Positions 1 to 11,830 of a DNA stretch of 64,000 nt are shown piece by piece. The translations under genes and the position numbers were made by a program. The stretch is from NCBI GenBank assembly GCA_027493405.1, contig JAOSKV010000001.1, positions 870,855-934,854 on the forward strand, given 5' to 3'. Below the pieces are notes generated by a model. It did no database searches. It saw only the letters and a list, made by a program, of their open reading frames with translations, and was not told the origin of the DNA. This stretch comes from FEB-22 sp003105195. GTDB lineage: Bacteria > Pseudomonadota > Alphaproteobacteria > Rhizobiales > Xanthobacteraceae. Each line of letters begins with the position of its first letter. Within the stretch, counting starts at the first letter, position 1.

Positions 1-40
1 CACCGGGAGCGGGCGAGGGACGTGGCTTGGAAGTTGTCAT
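1..40 (-). CDS. lon: Lon protease, first codons only (runs off window start)
   Basis: Only the first 13 codons are visible: an ATG at 40 reading MTTSKPRPSPAPG towards the window edge, with AAGGA eight bases upstream as a ribosome binding site. The identification rests on context. In Rhizobiales and other alphaproteobacteria the ATP-dependent protease gene lon directly follows clpX on the same strand, and a short Ser/Pro-rich start like this is plausible for Lon in this group. No domain can be seen here, so the call is an inference from gene order plus a credible start. Confidence 0.6.
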   Translation of the reverse strand, partial: MTTSKPRPSPAPG

Positions 41-372
41 GGTTGGAATCCTTGTTGTTGCGCCCCTCCTCCGCGACCCGCCGACGCGCAGCCGCAAGGG
101 AGTGCTAAGGAGCCGGCAGGGCTGGAGAGAATATTGCGTGAGCCCCCAACGCGCTCACGGGATCCCTGCCCGGAATCGTGGACGTTGCCGTCCGACGCTA
201 TAGGTGGCCCCGCCCCCGGAGGGTGTCAAGCTGACCCGCGGAAAGCGGTGAAAATCCGGTGCCCGCGCGCCCGGGACGGGCGCGAGTGGCGGCTTTCCGG
301 TGGTTTCGCCTGATACGCGGCAAGTCGACTCGGCTCCGGACTCCGCCCCTCGGGGCGACCGTCCGGCCCGGC
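41..372 (-). promoter_or_regulatory. clpX-lon intergenic region with a hairpin and a candidate promoter
   Basis: This 332-base gap holds no gene. A perfect 8-bp stem with a 3-base loop (CGCGCCCG at 266-273, CGGGCGCG at 277-284) lies downstream of clpX and could be a terminator or processing site, although no clean T-run follows. Nearer lon, the minus strand carries TTGACA (224-229) and a CTATAG-like element (198-203). The spacing is about 18-20 bases depending on register, so this is only a candidate housekeeping or heat-shock promoter. Confidence 0.35.
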
Positions 373-1641
<1,269 letters not shown>

Positions 1642-1810
1642 TCCTGTCTCCGTCGCCGGCGCGCACCGCGGTGCGTCACCGATCTGTCATCCAGTCTAGA
1701 AGTCCGCGCCCTAACATTCCGTAGCCCAGCGGACTGAAACCTCGCCAATTTCCCCGACGGCCGGCCCCCGCCTCCGCACTAGCGAAGCATGGTAGGGGTT
1801 CGACAATCAA

Positions 1811-1831
1811 GAATTCATTAACGATGAATTC
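1811..1831. promoter_or_regulatory. AT-rich perfect inverted repeat in the clpP-clpX gap
   Basis: The 347-base gap 1642-1988 contains no credible gene. Its most striking element is a perfect inverted repeat, GAATTCAT (1811-1818) and ATGAATTC (1824-1831), with a 5-base spacer. It is AT-rich in a very GC-rich neighbourhood and lies about 170 bases upstream of the clpX start. It may be a regulator-binding site or a small hairpin in the clpX leader. It matches no operator I recognise. Confidence 0.4.
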
Positions 1832-1988
1832 CCAGGCCATCCGGGCCTTTGCGGATCCGAATCCCAATCGCAACACCCCAGTTACCGGCCCGATTGAGGC
1901 GGCGGCGTGACCGCCTCGCTTCCCGCGAACCGCCGCGTGGAACCCGGCGCGGCCCCGGGGACAACGCGCCCGGAACGCCGCGGTTGCC

Positions 1989-2618
1989 TCACGCCTTCTC
2001 TTCGTCCACCACCCGCCGCTCGATCACCTTGTCGACCAGCCCGAAGTCCTTGGCCATCTCCGAGGTCAGGAAGGTGTCGCGCTCGAGCGCGTCCTCGATC
2101 TTCTTCAGCGGCTGGCCGGTATGGCGCACATAGATGTCGTTGAGCCGCTTCTTCAGGTTCAGGATCTCCTGCGCGTGCAGCATGATGTCGGTCGCCTGCC
2201 CCTGGAAGCCGCCGGAGGGCTGGTGCACCATGATCCGCGCGTTCGGCAGGGCGAAGCGCAGGTCCTTGTGGCCGGCCGCCAGCAGCAGCGAGCCCATGGA
2301 GGCGGCCTGGCCGGTGCACAGCGTCGACACCGGCGGCCGGATGAACTGCATGGTGTCGTAGATCGAGAGCCCCGAGGTCACCACGCCGCCCGGCGAGTTG
2401 ATGTACATCGAGATCTCTTTCTTCGGGTTCTCGGCCTCCAGGAACAGGAGTTGCGCGACCACCAGCGTGGCCATTCCGTCCTCGATCGGCCCCGTGATGA
2501 AGATGATGCGCTCCTTCAGGAGGCGCGAATAGATGTCGTAGGCGCGCTCGCCGCGGTTGGTCTGCTCGACCACCATCGGCACGAGGTAGTTCATGTGGGT
2601 ATCGACCGGATCGCGCAT
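1989..2618 (-). CDS. clpP: ATP-dependent Clp protease proteolytic subunit ClpP
   Basis: Serine peptidase that forms the tetradecameric proteolytic chamber served by ClpX or ClpA in the cytoplasm. From the ATG at 2618 it has 209 residues, a normal length. The catalytic triad is visible: Ser107 in GQAASMGS, His132 in MVHQPSGG, and Asp181 in LERDTFL. An in-frame extension upstream to 2837 has no ClpP similarity. The chosen start reads MRDPVD, typical of rhizobial ClpP, and is preceded by GAGGAA about 8 bases upstream. The order tig-clpP-clpX-lon on one strand is the standard alphaproteobacterial arrangement. Confidence 0.97.
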   Translation of the reverse strand: MRDPVDTHMNYLVPMVVEQTNRGERAYDIYSRLLKERIIFITGPIEDGMATLVVAQLLFLEAENPKKEISMYINSPGGVVTSGLSIYDTMQFIRPPVSTLCTGQAASMGSLLLAAGHKDLRFALPNARIMVHQPSGGFQGQATDIMLHAQEILNLKKRLNDIYVRHTGQPLKKIEDALERDTFLTSEMAKDFGLVDKVIERRVVDEEKA

Positions 2619-2870
2619 TGCTCGATGTTCCTCAGCGGCCCGTCCGGGCCTGTCCACTGCGCCGCGCTCCTCGAGCACGGCGATGCATTTCATGATCCAC
2701 GCGTCACAGATATGTCCCGACGCGCCCGCCACAAGTCGCGAGACCTCGTCGGCCGTGCGGCTGCGGAACGGCCCGCGCAGGACCGGCCGGGCGATCGACC
2801 GAACGGGCACGCGCCCCTGGCACGACCCATCTGCCACGATTCGGGCCGCCCCCGCAGGGAGACCCCCGGA

Positions 2871-4232
2871 TCAGGCGGCCCCGCTCTCCTCGTCGTCGTC
2901 CCGGTAGAGCTCCTCGCGCGAGACCTTCTTCTCGTTCACCTTCACGAGCTCGCACAGGAAGTCGACGACCTTGTCCTCGAAGATCGGCGCACGCAGGCTC
3001 GCGAGCGCCGACGGATTGTTGCGGTAGAACTCCCAGACCTGCTGCTCCTGGCCCGGGAATTGGCGCGCGCGCTCGACCACCGCGCGGCTGACCTCCTGCT
3101 CCGTCACCTTGATGTCGTTCTTCTCGCCGATCTCCGCGATCACGAGGCCGAGCCGCACGCGCCGCTCCGCGATCTTGCGGTACTCGGCGCGCATCTCGTC
3201 CTCCTTGACACCCTCGTCGGCGAAGCTCCTGCCCTGCGCCTTGAGGTCGTCCTCGACCGTCTTCCAGACGTTCGCGAACTCCTCCTCGAGCAGCGTCGGC
3301 GGCAGGTCGAACTTGTGCCGCACGTCGAGGGCGTCGAGCAGCGCGCGCTTGAGCTTCTGGCGGCTGGCATTGGCATGCTCCTGGGAGATCCGGTCGCGGA
3401 TCGCGTCCTTGAGCTTGTCGAGCGATTCCAGCCCCAGCTGCTTGGCGAAGTCGTCGTTCACCTCGACCTTGCCGGGCGCCTCGATCGCCTTGGCGGTGGT
3501 CTCGAAGCTCGCCCCCTTGCCGGCGAGCTCCGCCTTCATGTAGCCCTCCGGGAAGGTCGCCTTGATGGTGCGGGTCTCGCCCGCCTTGATGCCGATCAGC
3601 TGGTCCTCGAAGCCCGGGATGAAGGTCTGCGAGCCGATCTCCACCGCGATGTCGTCGCCGGTGCCGCCTTCGAACGGCGTGCCGTCGATGCTGCCGACGA
3701 AGGAGACCGTGACCTTGTCGCCGGCCTCGGCCTGCGCGCCCTCGCCCTTGTCCGCGAACGGCCGGTTCTGCTCGGCGATCCGCCCGAGCGCCTCGTCGAC
3801 CTCGGCGTCGGTCGCCTCGGCCGAGAGCTTGTCGATCTCGATGCCCTTGAAGTCGGCGAGCGCGATCTTGGGGAGGATCTCCATGGAGACCGAGTAGGCG
3901 AGATCCGCCTTGCCCTCGACCATGGCTCTGACCTCGCCCTCCTCGGTCGGCAGGTTCACCCGCGGCTCCATGGCGAGCTTGAAGCCGTTGTCGGTCACGA
4001 TCTGCGCATTGGTGTCGCGCACCGCCTGCTCGATCGCCTCGGCCATCACGGAGCGGCCGTAGACGCGCTTGAGATGCGCCACCGGCACCTTGCCGGGCCG
4101 GAAGCCGTTGATGCGGACCTTGTCCTTGAGCTCCGCGAGCCGCTCGTTCACCTTGGCGTCGAGCTCGTTGAGCGGCACCACCACGCGGTATTCGCGCTTC
4201 AGTCCCTCGGCGAGTGTTTCGGTTACCTGCAT
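2871..4232 (-). CDS. tig: trigger factor (ribosome-associated chaperone / peptidyl-prolyl isomerase)
   Basis: Chaperone that binds near the ribosomal exit tunnel and shields nascent chains; it also has FKBP-type prolyl isomerase activity. The product is 453 residues from the ATG at 4232 (MQVTETLAEG). The ribosome-binding signature GFRPGKVP is at 43-50. An FKBP-like segment with DKVTVSFVGSIDGTPFEGG lies around residues 160-185, and the rest is the helical C-terminal chaperone domain ending in an acidic tail. The frame extends to 4316 but those residues are not conserved. It precedes clpP by about 250 bases and follows a tRNA-Leu on the same strand. Confidence 0.97.
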   Translation of the reverse strand: MQVTETLAEGLKREYRVVVPLNELDAKVNERLAELKDKVRINGFRPGKVPVAHLKRVYGRSVMAEAIEQAVRDTNAQIVTDNGFKLAMEPRVNLPTEEGEVRAMVEGKADLAYSVSMEILPKIALADFKGIEIDKLSAEATDAEVDEALGRIAEQNRPFADKGEGAQAEAGDKVTVSFVGSIDGTPFEGGTGDDIAVEIGSQTFIPGFEDQLIGIKAGETRTIKATFPEGYMKAELAGKGASFETTAKAIEAPGKVEVNDDFAKQLGLESLDKLKDAIRDRISQEHANASRQKLKRALLDALDVRHKFDLPPTLLEEEFANVWKTVEDDLKAQGRSFADEGVKEDEMRAEYRKIAERRVRLGLVIAEIGEKNDIKVTEQEVSRAVVERARQFPGQEQQVWEFYRNNPSALASLRAPIFEDKVVDFLCELVKVNEKKVSREELYRDDDEESGAA

Positions 4233-4323
4233 GGTCGAATCTTCGCTCGTGTCTCTTTCGTCGAACGTCTGCCGGGCCTCGGGGCTGCGGTGAGGGGCAA
4301 ACCGGCGCGGCCCCAAGGCCGCG

Positions 4324-4408
4324 TGGTGCGGGCGGAGGGCCTCGAACCCCCACGACTTTCGTCACGGGAACCTAAATCCCGCGCGTCTACCAATTCCGCC
4401 ACGCCCGC
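4324..4408 (-). tRNA. tRNA-Leu (anticodon UAG), 3' CCA encoded
   Basis: Read on the minus strand, the acceptor arms GCGGGCG (4408-4402) and CGCCCGC (4334-4328) pair perfectly. The anticodon loop TTTAGGT gives anticodon UAG, a long variable arm follows as expected for a class II tRNA, and the T-loop is GGTTCGAGGCC. The discriminator A at 4327 is followed by an encoded CCA (4326-4324). It lies just upstream of tig in the same orientation. Confidence 0.96.
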
Positions 4409-4606
4409 ATCGGGCATCGCGCATCCGGACACCCGGTCGGGCGGCGCGGCTTATAGCATGCCGCAGACGCGACGCAGCAAAAAAATGGCGCTTTGCGCGC
4501 CTCCCTGCAAGGCGCGAGACCGGGAGGGCGCGGGGCGTGTTGCCGCATCCGGCTTGCAAATGCCTCCCGGGCGTCCAAGGTGTCTCTCTCCGCCGCCGAA
4601 GGTCCG

Positions 4607-6022
4607 ATGCGCGCCCCAGCCCCGCCCCTCAGCCGCCGGCGTGTCCTTGCCGGCACCGGCCTCGCAGTCGTCTCCGCCCTGCTGCCGCGTGCGGCGCACG
4701 GCGCCGCGGACGGCTTCCGCATCCTGCGCGCGCACCCGGGCAGCGCGCGGCTGCGCGGCCCGGACCAGCCGCCGACCGCGGTCTGGGGCTACGACGGCAC
4801 GGTGCCGGGGCCGGTCCTGCGCGTGAGGCGGGGCGAGGAGCTGAGGGTGCGGCTCGTCAACGAGCTCCCCGAGGAGACCGTGATCCACTGGCACGGCCTG
4901 CGGCTGCCCAACGCCATGGACGGCGTCCCGCACCTCACCCAGCACCCGGTCGCGCCGGGCCAGAGCTTCGACTACCGCTTCGTGGTGCCGGACGCCGGCA
5001 CGTTCTGGTACCACTCGCACCGCTTCTCCTCCGAGCAGCAGGAGCGCGGCCTCTATGGCGGGTTGATCGTCGAGGAGCCCGCGCCGGTCGACGTCGACCG
5101 CGACGTCCTGCTGATCCTCGACGACTGGCGGCTGACCCCGGAGGGCGCTAACGACGAGGCGAGCTTCCGCTCGTTCCACGACGCCGCCCATGCGGGACGC
5201 CTCGGCCGCCACTTCACGGTCAACGGCGGCCCGACCCTCGACCTGCCGGTCCGCGCCAACGAGCGGATCCGGCTCCGCCTGGTCAACGCCGCCAATGCCC
5301 GGGTGATGCCGCTGCGCCTCGAGCGCCTTGCGGCCCGCGTGATGGCGATCGACGGCCAGCCCGCCGAACCGTTCCTGGCGCGCGAGAGCCGCCTCACCCT
5401 CGGTCCCGGCAACCGCGCCGATCTGTTCGTCGACGCGACCCTGGAGCCGGGCGCCTCCGCGGCCCTGATCCTCGAGGACGTCCGCGCCGAGGTGCCCCTG
5501 GTCCGGCTCGTGACGGAGGGACCGCCCGCACGGGCGGCGCCGCGCGGCGAGCCGCCGCCTTTGCCCGCGAACCCGCTGCCCGAGCGCATGAACTTCCCGG
5601 CCGCGCTGCGGATCGACCTGCCCCTCGAAGGCGGCGCCATGAGCCCCCTGATGATGCGCCGGGGCGAGGTGCCGGGCCACGGCATCGACCCGGCCGCGCG
5701 CATCTGGACCATGGCCGGCCAGGCCTCCTCGGGCCACGACGGCCCGCCGCTGTTCTCGGCCAAGCGCGGCCGCACCGTGGTGATCGCGATGCCGAACCGC
5801 ACCGCCTTCCCGCACGCCATGCATCTGCACGGCCACCACTTCCGCCTGCTCGACAATCTCGACGACGGCTGGAAGCCGTTCTGGCTCGACACCGTGGTGA
5901 TCGACCGCCAGCGGACGGCCCGCATCGCCTTCGTGGCCGACAATCCCGGGAAATGGATGATCCATTGTCACATGCTCGAGCACCAGGAGACCGGCATGGC
6001 GGCGTGGTTCGAGGTGACGTAG
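4607..6022 (+). CDS. multicopper oxidase, Tat-exported
   Basis: Laccase/CueO-type oxidase predicted to act in the periplasm, oxidising cuprous copper or phenolic substrates with oxygen. The mature protein has three cupredoxin domains. All four copper motifs are present: HWHG (His94, His96), WYHSH (His136, His138), HAMHLHGHHF and HCHMLEHQETGM near the C-terminus, the last with a Met in the axial type 1 position. I chose the ATG at 4607 because it puts a twin-arginine signal, SRRRVLAG followed by a hydrophobic stretch and an Ala-X-Gly site, at the N-terminus; the upstream extension to 4493 does not look coding. Length is 471 residues. The substrate cannot be fixed from sequence, and no copper-resistance partners are adjacent. 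Confidence 0.9.
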   Translation: MRAPAPPLSRRRVLAGTGLAVVSALLPRAAHGAADGFRILRAHPGSARLRGPDQPPTAVWGYDGTVPGPVLRVRRGEELRVRLVNELPEETVIHWHGLRLPNAMDGVPHLTQHPVAPGQSFDYRFVVPDAGTFWYHSHRFSSEQQERGLYGGLIVEEPAPVDVDRDVLLILDDWRLTPEGANDEASFRSFHDAAHAGRLGRHFTVNGGPTLDLPVRANERIRLRLVNAANARVMPLRLERLAARVMAIDGQPAEPFLARESRLTLGPGNRADLFVDATLEPGASAALILEDVRAEVPLVRLVTEGPPARAAPRGEPPPLPANPLPERMNFPAALRIDLPLEGGAMSPLMMRRGEVPGHGIDPAARIWTMAGQASSGHDGPPLFSAKRGRTVVIAMPNRTAFPHAMHLHGHHFRLLDNLDDGWKPFWLDTVVIDRQRTARIAFVADNPGKWMIHCHMLEHQETGMAAWFEVT

Positions 6023-6110
6023 CGGCAGAAACCGGACTCGATCTCTCAGGCATTGCCCCGTAGTCCGGATGCCCGCAGCGAAATTTGGGAACAATCCCAT
6101 CTCGCTGCGC

Positions 6111-7616
6111 TCATGCGGTCTCCGGTGCGAGCTGCCGGAACAGCGCCCGATAGACGCGCGGCAGCGCCTCGGACAGGTCCTCCGCGATCAGGCCCGGCCC
6201 GGTCTCGGCGGCTGCTGCGCCGTGCAGCCAGGCCGCCGCACAGGCCGCCTCGAAGCCCGGCATGCCCTGCGCCACGAGGCCGGCGATCAGGCCCGACAGC
6301 ACGTCGCCCGACCCCGCGGTCGCGAGCCAGGGCGGCGCATTCTCGTTGACGGCGGCGCGGCCGTCCGGAGCGGCGATCACGGTGTCGGGCCCCTTCAGCA
6401 GCACCACCGTCCGGGCCTGCCGGGCCGCGGCGCGCGCCCGCGCGAGCCTCGAATCAACATCAAAATTCTGTTCAATCTGCTTGAACAGGCGCGCGAACTC
6501 GCCGTCGTGCGGGGTCAGCACGGTGGCCTCGGCGGCACGCGCGGCGAGCGCCGCGGCGAGCGCATCGGGCGCCTCCGCGAAGCTCGTCAGCGCGTCGGCG
6601 TCGAGCACGACGCCGCGCTCGCCCGCGAGGGCGGCCGCGACCATGGCGCGCATCGGCGCGCCCACCCCGCCGCCCGGGCCCAGCACCAGCGCGTTGAGCC
6701 GCGGGTCCGCGAGCAGCGCGGCCAGCTCGTCGGCGCCGTCCACCGGACGCACCATCACGGCAAGGCTCGCGGCGGCATTGACCAGGAGTGCCCCGCGCGG
6801 GCTCGCGAGCGTGACCAGCCCGGCGCCGGCGCGCAGTGCGGCGCGCGCTGCGAGGCGCGCCGCGCCCGTATGCGCGAGATCGCCCGAGACGACCACCACA
6901 TGGCCGCGGGAATACTTGTGGCCCTCGATGCGCGGCACCGGGAAGGTCGCTCCCCACAGGGCCGGGCCGTTGGCGAAGGTCTTGGGCGCGATCGCCGCCA
7001 GCACGCCGGCGGGGATCCCGATATCGGCGACCCGCACGGGCCCGCAATGGACTCGCCCCGGCAGCAGCAGGTGCCCGGGCTTGCGGCGGAAGAAGGTGAC
7101 GGTCTCGGCCGCCCGCACGGCCGCCCCCATCACGGCGCCGGTCGCCCCGCTGATGCCGCTCGGCAGGTCGACCGCGACGACCGGCACGCCGGCCACGTTC
7201 ATGGCCTCGATCAGCGCCCGCGGCAGGCCCGCGACCTCCCGGTCGAGTCCGGCCCCGAACAGCGCATCGACGATCACGTCCGCATCCGCGACCCCCTCGG
7301 GCCGCGCCGCCTCGACCGGGCCGCTCCAGACTCCGGCCGCTTCCGCGGCGTCGCCCTTCAGCCTGGCCCGCTCGCCCACGAGCATCAGCCGCACCGGGTA
7401 GCCGCTCTCGGCCAGCACGCGGGCCGCGACGAAGCCGTCGCCACCATTATTGCCCGGCCCGGCCACGATCAGCACCCGGGTCCCGAGCGGATGCCGCGCC
7501 ACCGCATCGGCGACCGCTCGCCCCGCCCTCTCCATCAGGGTGCGGCCCGGGGTTCCGGCCGCGATGGCGGCGCGGTCCGCGGCGGACATCTCTTCCGGGG
7601 AAAGCAGCTCGATCAT
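6111..7616 (-). CDS. nnr: bifunctional NAD(P)H-hydrate epimerase / ADP-dependent NAD(P)H-hydrate dehydratase
   Basis: Metabolite-repair enzyme that epimerises damaged NAD(P)HX and dehydrates the S form back to NAD(P)H. The 501 residues contain an N-terminal YjeF epimerase domain (about 1-215, with AGPGNNGGDGF at 52-62) fused to a C-terminal ribokinase-like dehydratase domain with VLGPGGGVG, LTPHDGEFARLF and the nucleotide-binding TAGSGDVLSGLIAG near residue 440. The start at 7616 reads MIELLSPEEM and has AAGG close upstream. The gene is divergent from glnB across a 330-base region; placement beside glnBA is common in alphaproteobacteria. Confidence 0.95.
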   Translation of the reverse strand: MIELLSPEEMSAADRAAIAAGTPGRTLMERAGRAVADAVARHPLGTRVLIVAGPGNNGGDGFVAARVLAESGYPVRLMLVGERARLKGDAAEAAGVWSGPVEAARPEGVADADVIVDALFGAGLDREVAGLPRALIEAMNVAGVPVVAVDLPSGISGATGAVMGAAVRAAETVTFFRRKPGHLLLPGRVHCGPVRVADIGIPAGVLAAIAPKTFANGPALWGATFPVPRIEGHKYSRGHVVVVSGDLAHTGAARLAARAALRAGAGLVTLASPRGALLVNAAASLAVMVRPVDGADELAALLADPRLNALVLGPGGGVGAPMRAMVAAALAGERGVVLDADALTSFAEAPDALAAALAARAAEATVLTPHDGEFARLFKQIEQNFDVDSRLARARAAARQARTVVLLKGPDTVIAAPDGRAAVNENAPPWLATAGSGDVLSGLIAGLVAQGMPGFEAACAAAWLHGAAAAETGPGLIAEDLSEALPRVYRALFRQLAPETA

Positions 7617-7873
7617 GGCAGCCTTGGCGCTTGCCGGACCGTACCGGGGCGCTCCGCCGTCCACAATGGCGCCAGCGCGGCCGGTTCGCAGCGCCCACCC
7701 GGATCGCGGCCCGGCGCCGAAATCGCAGTTGCTGCAACACTGCTGGCGGCAATGCTCAAAAGTTGACCAGGTTGCCTATTTTCTGATCAGGCGATTGACC
7801 ACAGAATGCCCGCGCTGCCCCGAACCGGGCCGCCGAGACCCGAAAACAAGGTTATTTCTTCAGTCCGGCGGGT

Positions 7874-7889
7874 TGGCACGGAGCCTGCT
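7874..7889 (+). promoter_or_regulatory. sigma-54 (-24/-12) promoter upstream of glnB
   Basis: TGGCACG, four bases, then CTGCT gives the RpoN consensus layout, with GG at -24 and GC at -12. It lies 58 bases upstream of the glnB start in the nnr-glnB divergent region (7617-7946). This is the expected promoter for NtrC-dependent expression of glnBA under nitrogen limitation. I could not confidently place the NtrC enhancer sites upstream of it. Confidence 0.75.
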
Positions 7890-7946
7890 AACGATTGGCG
7901 CATCTCCGGTCGTCATCCGCGACCGGAGCGGGAGGCGGAAGATCAC

Positions 7947-8291
7947 ATGCCGATGAAGAAGATCGAGGCGATCATCAAGCCGTTCAAGCTCGATGAGGTG
8001 AAGGAGGCTCTGCAAGAGGTGGGTCTGCAAGGCATCACCGTCACCGAGGCCAAGGGCTTCGGTCGCCAGAAGGGGCATACGGAGCTCTACCGGGGCGCCG
8101 AATACGTGGTCGATTTTCTCCCCAAGGTGAAGATCGAGATTGTGCTCGGCTCGGACATGGTCGAGAAGGCCATCGAGGCGATCCGTCGCGCCGCCCAGAC
8201 CGGGCGGATCGGCGACGGCAAGATCTTCGTCTCCAACATCGAGGAAGCGATCCGGATCCGTACCGGAGAATCCGGCCTGGACGCCATCTGA
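7947..8291 (+). CDS. glnB: nitrogen regulatory protein P-II (GlnB)
   Basis: Trimeric signal protein that senses 2-oxoglutarate and ATP/ADP and controls GlnE, NtrB and, through them, glutamine synthetase. The sequence is near-canonical: KKIEAIIKPFKL at the N-terminus, the T-loop with the uridylylated tyrosine in KGHTELYRGAEYV (Tyr51 counted from the second Met), and the C-terminal IRIRTGESGLDAI. Two in-frame starts exist, 7947 (MPMKK) and 7953 (MKK, the usual family start). GGAGG at 7931-7935 is better spaced for 7947. The gene is followed 60 bases later by glnA, forming the classical glnBA operon under the sigma-54 promoter. Confidence 0.95.
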   Translation: MPMKKIEAIIKPFKLDEVKEALQEVGLQGITVTEAKGFGRQKGHTELYRGAEYVVDFLPKVKIEIVLGSDMVEKAIEAIRRAAQTGRIGDGKIFVSNIEEAIRIRTGESGLDAI

Positions 8292-8351
8292 TGCGTGTCC
8301 GCCAAACCTCTTGAAGCTCAACGCTCTGTTTCCAGAAAGGGTATGCATCCC

Positions 8352-9762
<1,411 letters not shown>

Positions 9763-9795
9763 CCGGCTCCTCCAGGGTCGCGAAGCGACCTTCAG

Positions 9796-9822
9796 GGGCG
9801 CCCGGTCGGGGGCGCCCTTGTT
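9796..9822 (+). terminator. probable intrinsic terminator of glnBA
   Basis: GGGCGCCC (9796-9803) pairs with GGGCGCCC (9810-9817) around a short loop and is followed by TTGTT. It lies 34 bases after the glnA stop and fits the end of the glnBA transcript. Confidence 0.6.
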
Positions 9823-9845
9823 CCTCTACCGGCGCCGCGCGCGAC

Positions 9846-11830
9846 TCATTCGGCCGGCACGATTCCCATCTTCAGGAATCCAATGCCGAGACGCCTGAAA
9901 TCGGCGCTCTGGCCCAGCTCGCGGGGACTCGTCGGGCGGGGAACCTCAAATCGGATGCTCTTCGCTCCCTGCGCGTTCTCGAACTGCAGCACGTGCGTTC
10001 CGATGCCCCGGTCCCCCGGAAAGGATCGTTCCGCCTGGCCCGACTCTCACCTTCACGTCGCGATGTTGGTTGGGACCGAAGGTGGTCACGACGCGCAGCG
10101 AAAGGTCGAACCGCGCCGGCAGGGGCGATCGAATTCGACGACGACAGGGTTCGCGACGCTCCAGCGTCCCCACGCCTCGTGCACCTCCGAGACCGCTGAT
10201 CCGGATGATATCGGAAGGGAATCCCGGCCGCGAGAAGTCGATTCCCTCGCCCATCGCCGACCCGCGCAGGAAGGCTCGCTCGCGCGCCAGATCGCCGCCA
10301 GGGCCCGGCCGCCACAGGAGTCAACCAAGCCGATGTTCCGTTCCCATTCGGCCGAACCTTCCACGATCATGACGCTCCTGTCGTGGGAGCCCTCCTCGGA
10401 CTGGAACCGCTCCTCGTCCGAAATGAGCACACGGCAACCCGGAGCGTCGGCGGTGCCCGTCCCCGGAGTCGCTCCGAGTGTCTTCAGGTAGAAGGCGTTG
10501 TTCCACGATTTTCGGTGGCCGCTCTCGCGTGGACTCAGCGGGTCGGGCAGCAGGGAGGTAACCCGCATCTCCTTGTTCTCTCTCACCAGTATCTTGAGCG
10601 CGTGCAGCTCGATGATCTGCGGCGGCTTGCGGAGAGCATCCACGCCAGCGACGAACGTGGCTGCTGCCGGCACGGCCAGCAGGAGCGTGAGCGCGATGTT
10701 GGCGACCCGGGGTGGGGGGGGGGCGAGCTGTCGTGCCGCCGCGATGGTCTGCCGCACGCCGAGCACGATTAGGATCGACAGCGATGCGAAGGCTGGATAG
10801 GCATAATGGGCGAGCTTCGAGACCGACAACGAGACCGCGATCAGCACTGCGGCCGTCCAGCAGCACAGCAAACGCGCAATCAGGATTGCCGGCTCGGCAC
10901 TTCGCGACGCCAAGGCGGCGTAAACCGCCATCGGCAGGGCGAGAAGCCAGACGCCGAAGTTCTGATACAGCACCTTGGGATAAACCCAGGCGTTCCCAAG
11001 TTGGGAGGGAGATGAGACCCTGCACATGCCGCGCGACGTTCTGCATGTACAGATTTTCCGGAAACGCGGGAAACAGCAGATAGCTGTGCACCAACCACGC
11101 TACGTAGCCGGACATTGCCAGGAGGAATACGAGAACTGCCGGACCGAGTGTCCGCATGAGCTCCATGTTTGGCTTGTCCCGATGTGGCATCAGGGCCGCG
11201 CGGTTGGTCAGCTCCCAGGTGACGACGGATACCAGGAACGCGAGCGGCAGGAAGGGGCCCTTGAACAGCACGCCGATCGCGAGCGTGAAGCTCGATCCGA
11301 AGAGATATAAGCGAGATCGGTCGAGCCGGTACTTGGCATAGAAGGCGAGGCCCAGGAGCGCGCACAGACTGAGCTGGCCATCGGCAACCCCATCCCTCAC
11401 GCCGTGCGATATCAGCAGAGACGGTGCGGAGGCCAGAAACAAGGCTGCTAGCGCGCCGTAGATGAAGCCGGCGACGCGCTCCCCGAGCCAGAATGTCGTC
11501 AGAACCAGCCCGATCCCGCCGAGCGCACTCGGCAAGCGTGCGGAGAATTCGTTCACGCCGAACAGCTCGAACGAGAGCGCAAGCGGCACTGCGATGAGAG
11601 GCGGCTTGTTGACGTAAGGGGTTACCGGGCGCCAGGGCTAAGGGGTACCAGGTCCCCTCTGTGACGGCGTTGAGGGCCAGCAGGGCGTATATCGCTTCGT
11701 CGCCCTGCAGGCTTCGTTGCCCAAGCCCCCAGAGGTTGAGCACGGCCGCGTAGCCGGCAATCACCGTGACGGTCGCGACCCGCGTCAGCGGTCGATCTGC
11801 CCAGAGTCCCTGTGACGAGATCCAGCGCAA
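9846..11830 (-). pseudogene. family 39 glycosyltransferase (ArnT/PMT-like), broken by multiple frame changes
   Basis: Integral membrane glycosyltransferase that would use a polyprenyl-phosphate sugar. Joining frames gives roughly 660 residues. The N-terminal part has the GDEAIYALLA acidic motif and VNKPPLIAVPLA, then many hydrophobic segments. The C-terminal domain (GEGIDFSRPGFPSDIIRIS, WGRWSVANPVVVEF, RFDLSLRVVTTFGPN, VPRPTSPRELGQSADFRRL) resembles a lectin-like domain seen at the ends of such transferases. Frame changes occur near 11627, 11005, 10290, 10190, 10120 and 10035. Each segment is clean, with no nonsense codon. The first possible start is a TTG at 11830 directly after a stop, so the true N-terminus is uncertain. 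It could be a decayed gene or a poorly sequenced one. Confidence 0.75.

Noticed and set aside
4450..4606. CueR-type copper operator before the multicopper oxidase
   Set aside because: The region has a weak CCTCCC/GGGAGG inverted pair, but it does not match a CueR or CsoR operator well enough to call.
2121..4826. Long plus-strand open frame of about 900 codons across tig and clpP
   Set aside because: It is the complement of highly GC-rich real genes on the minus strand, has Arg/Leu/His/Asp-rich shadow composition and no recognisable domain.
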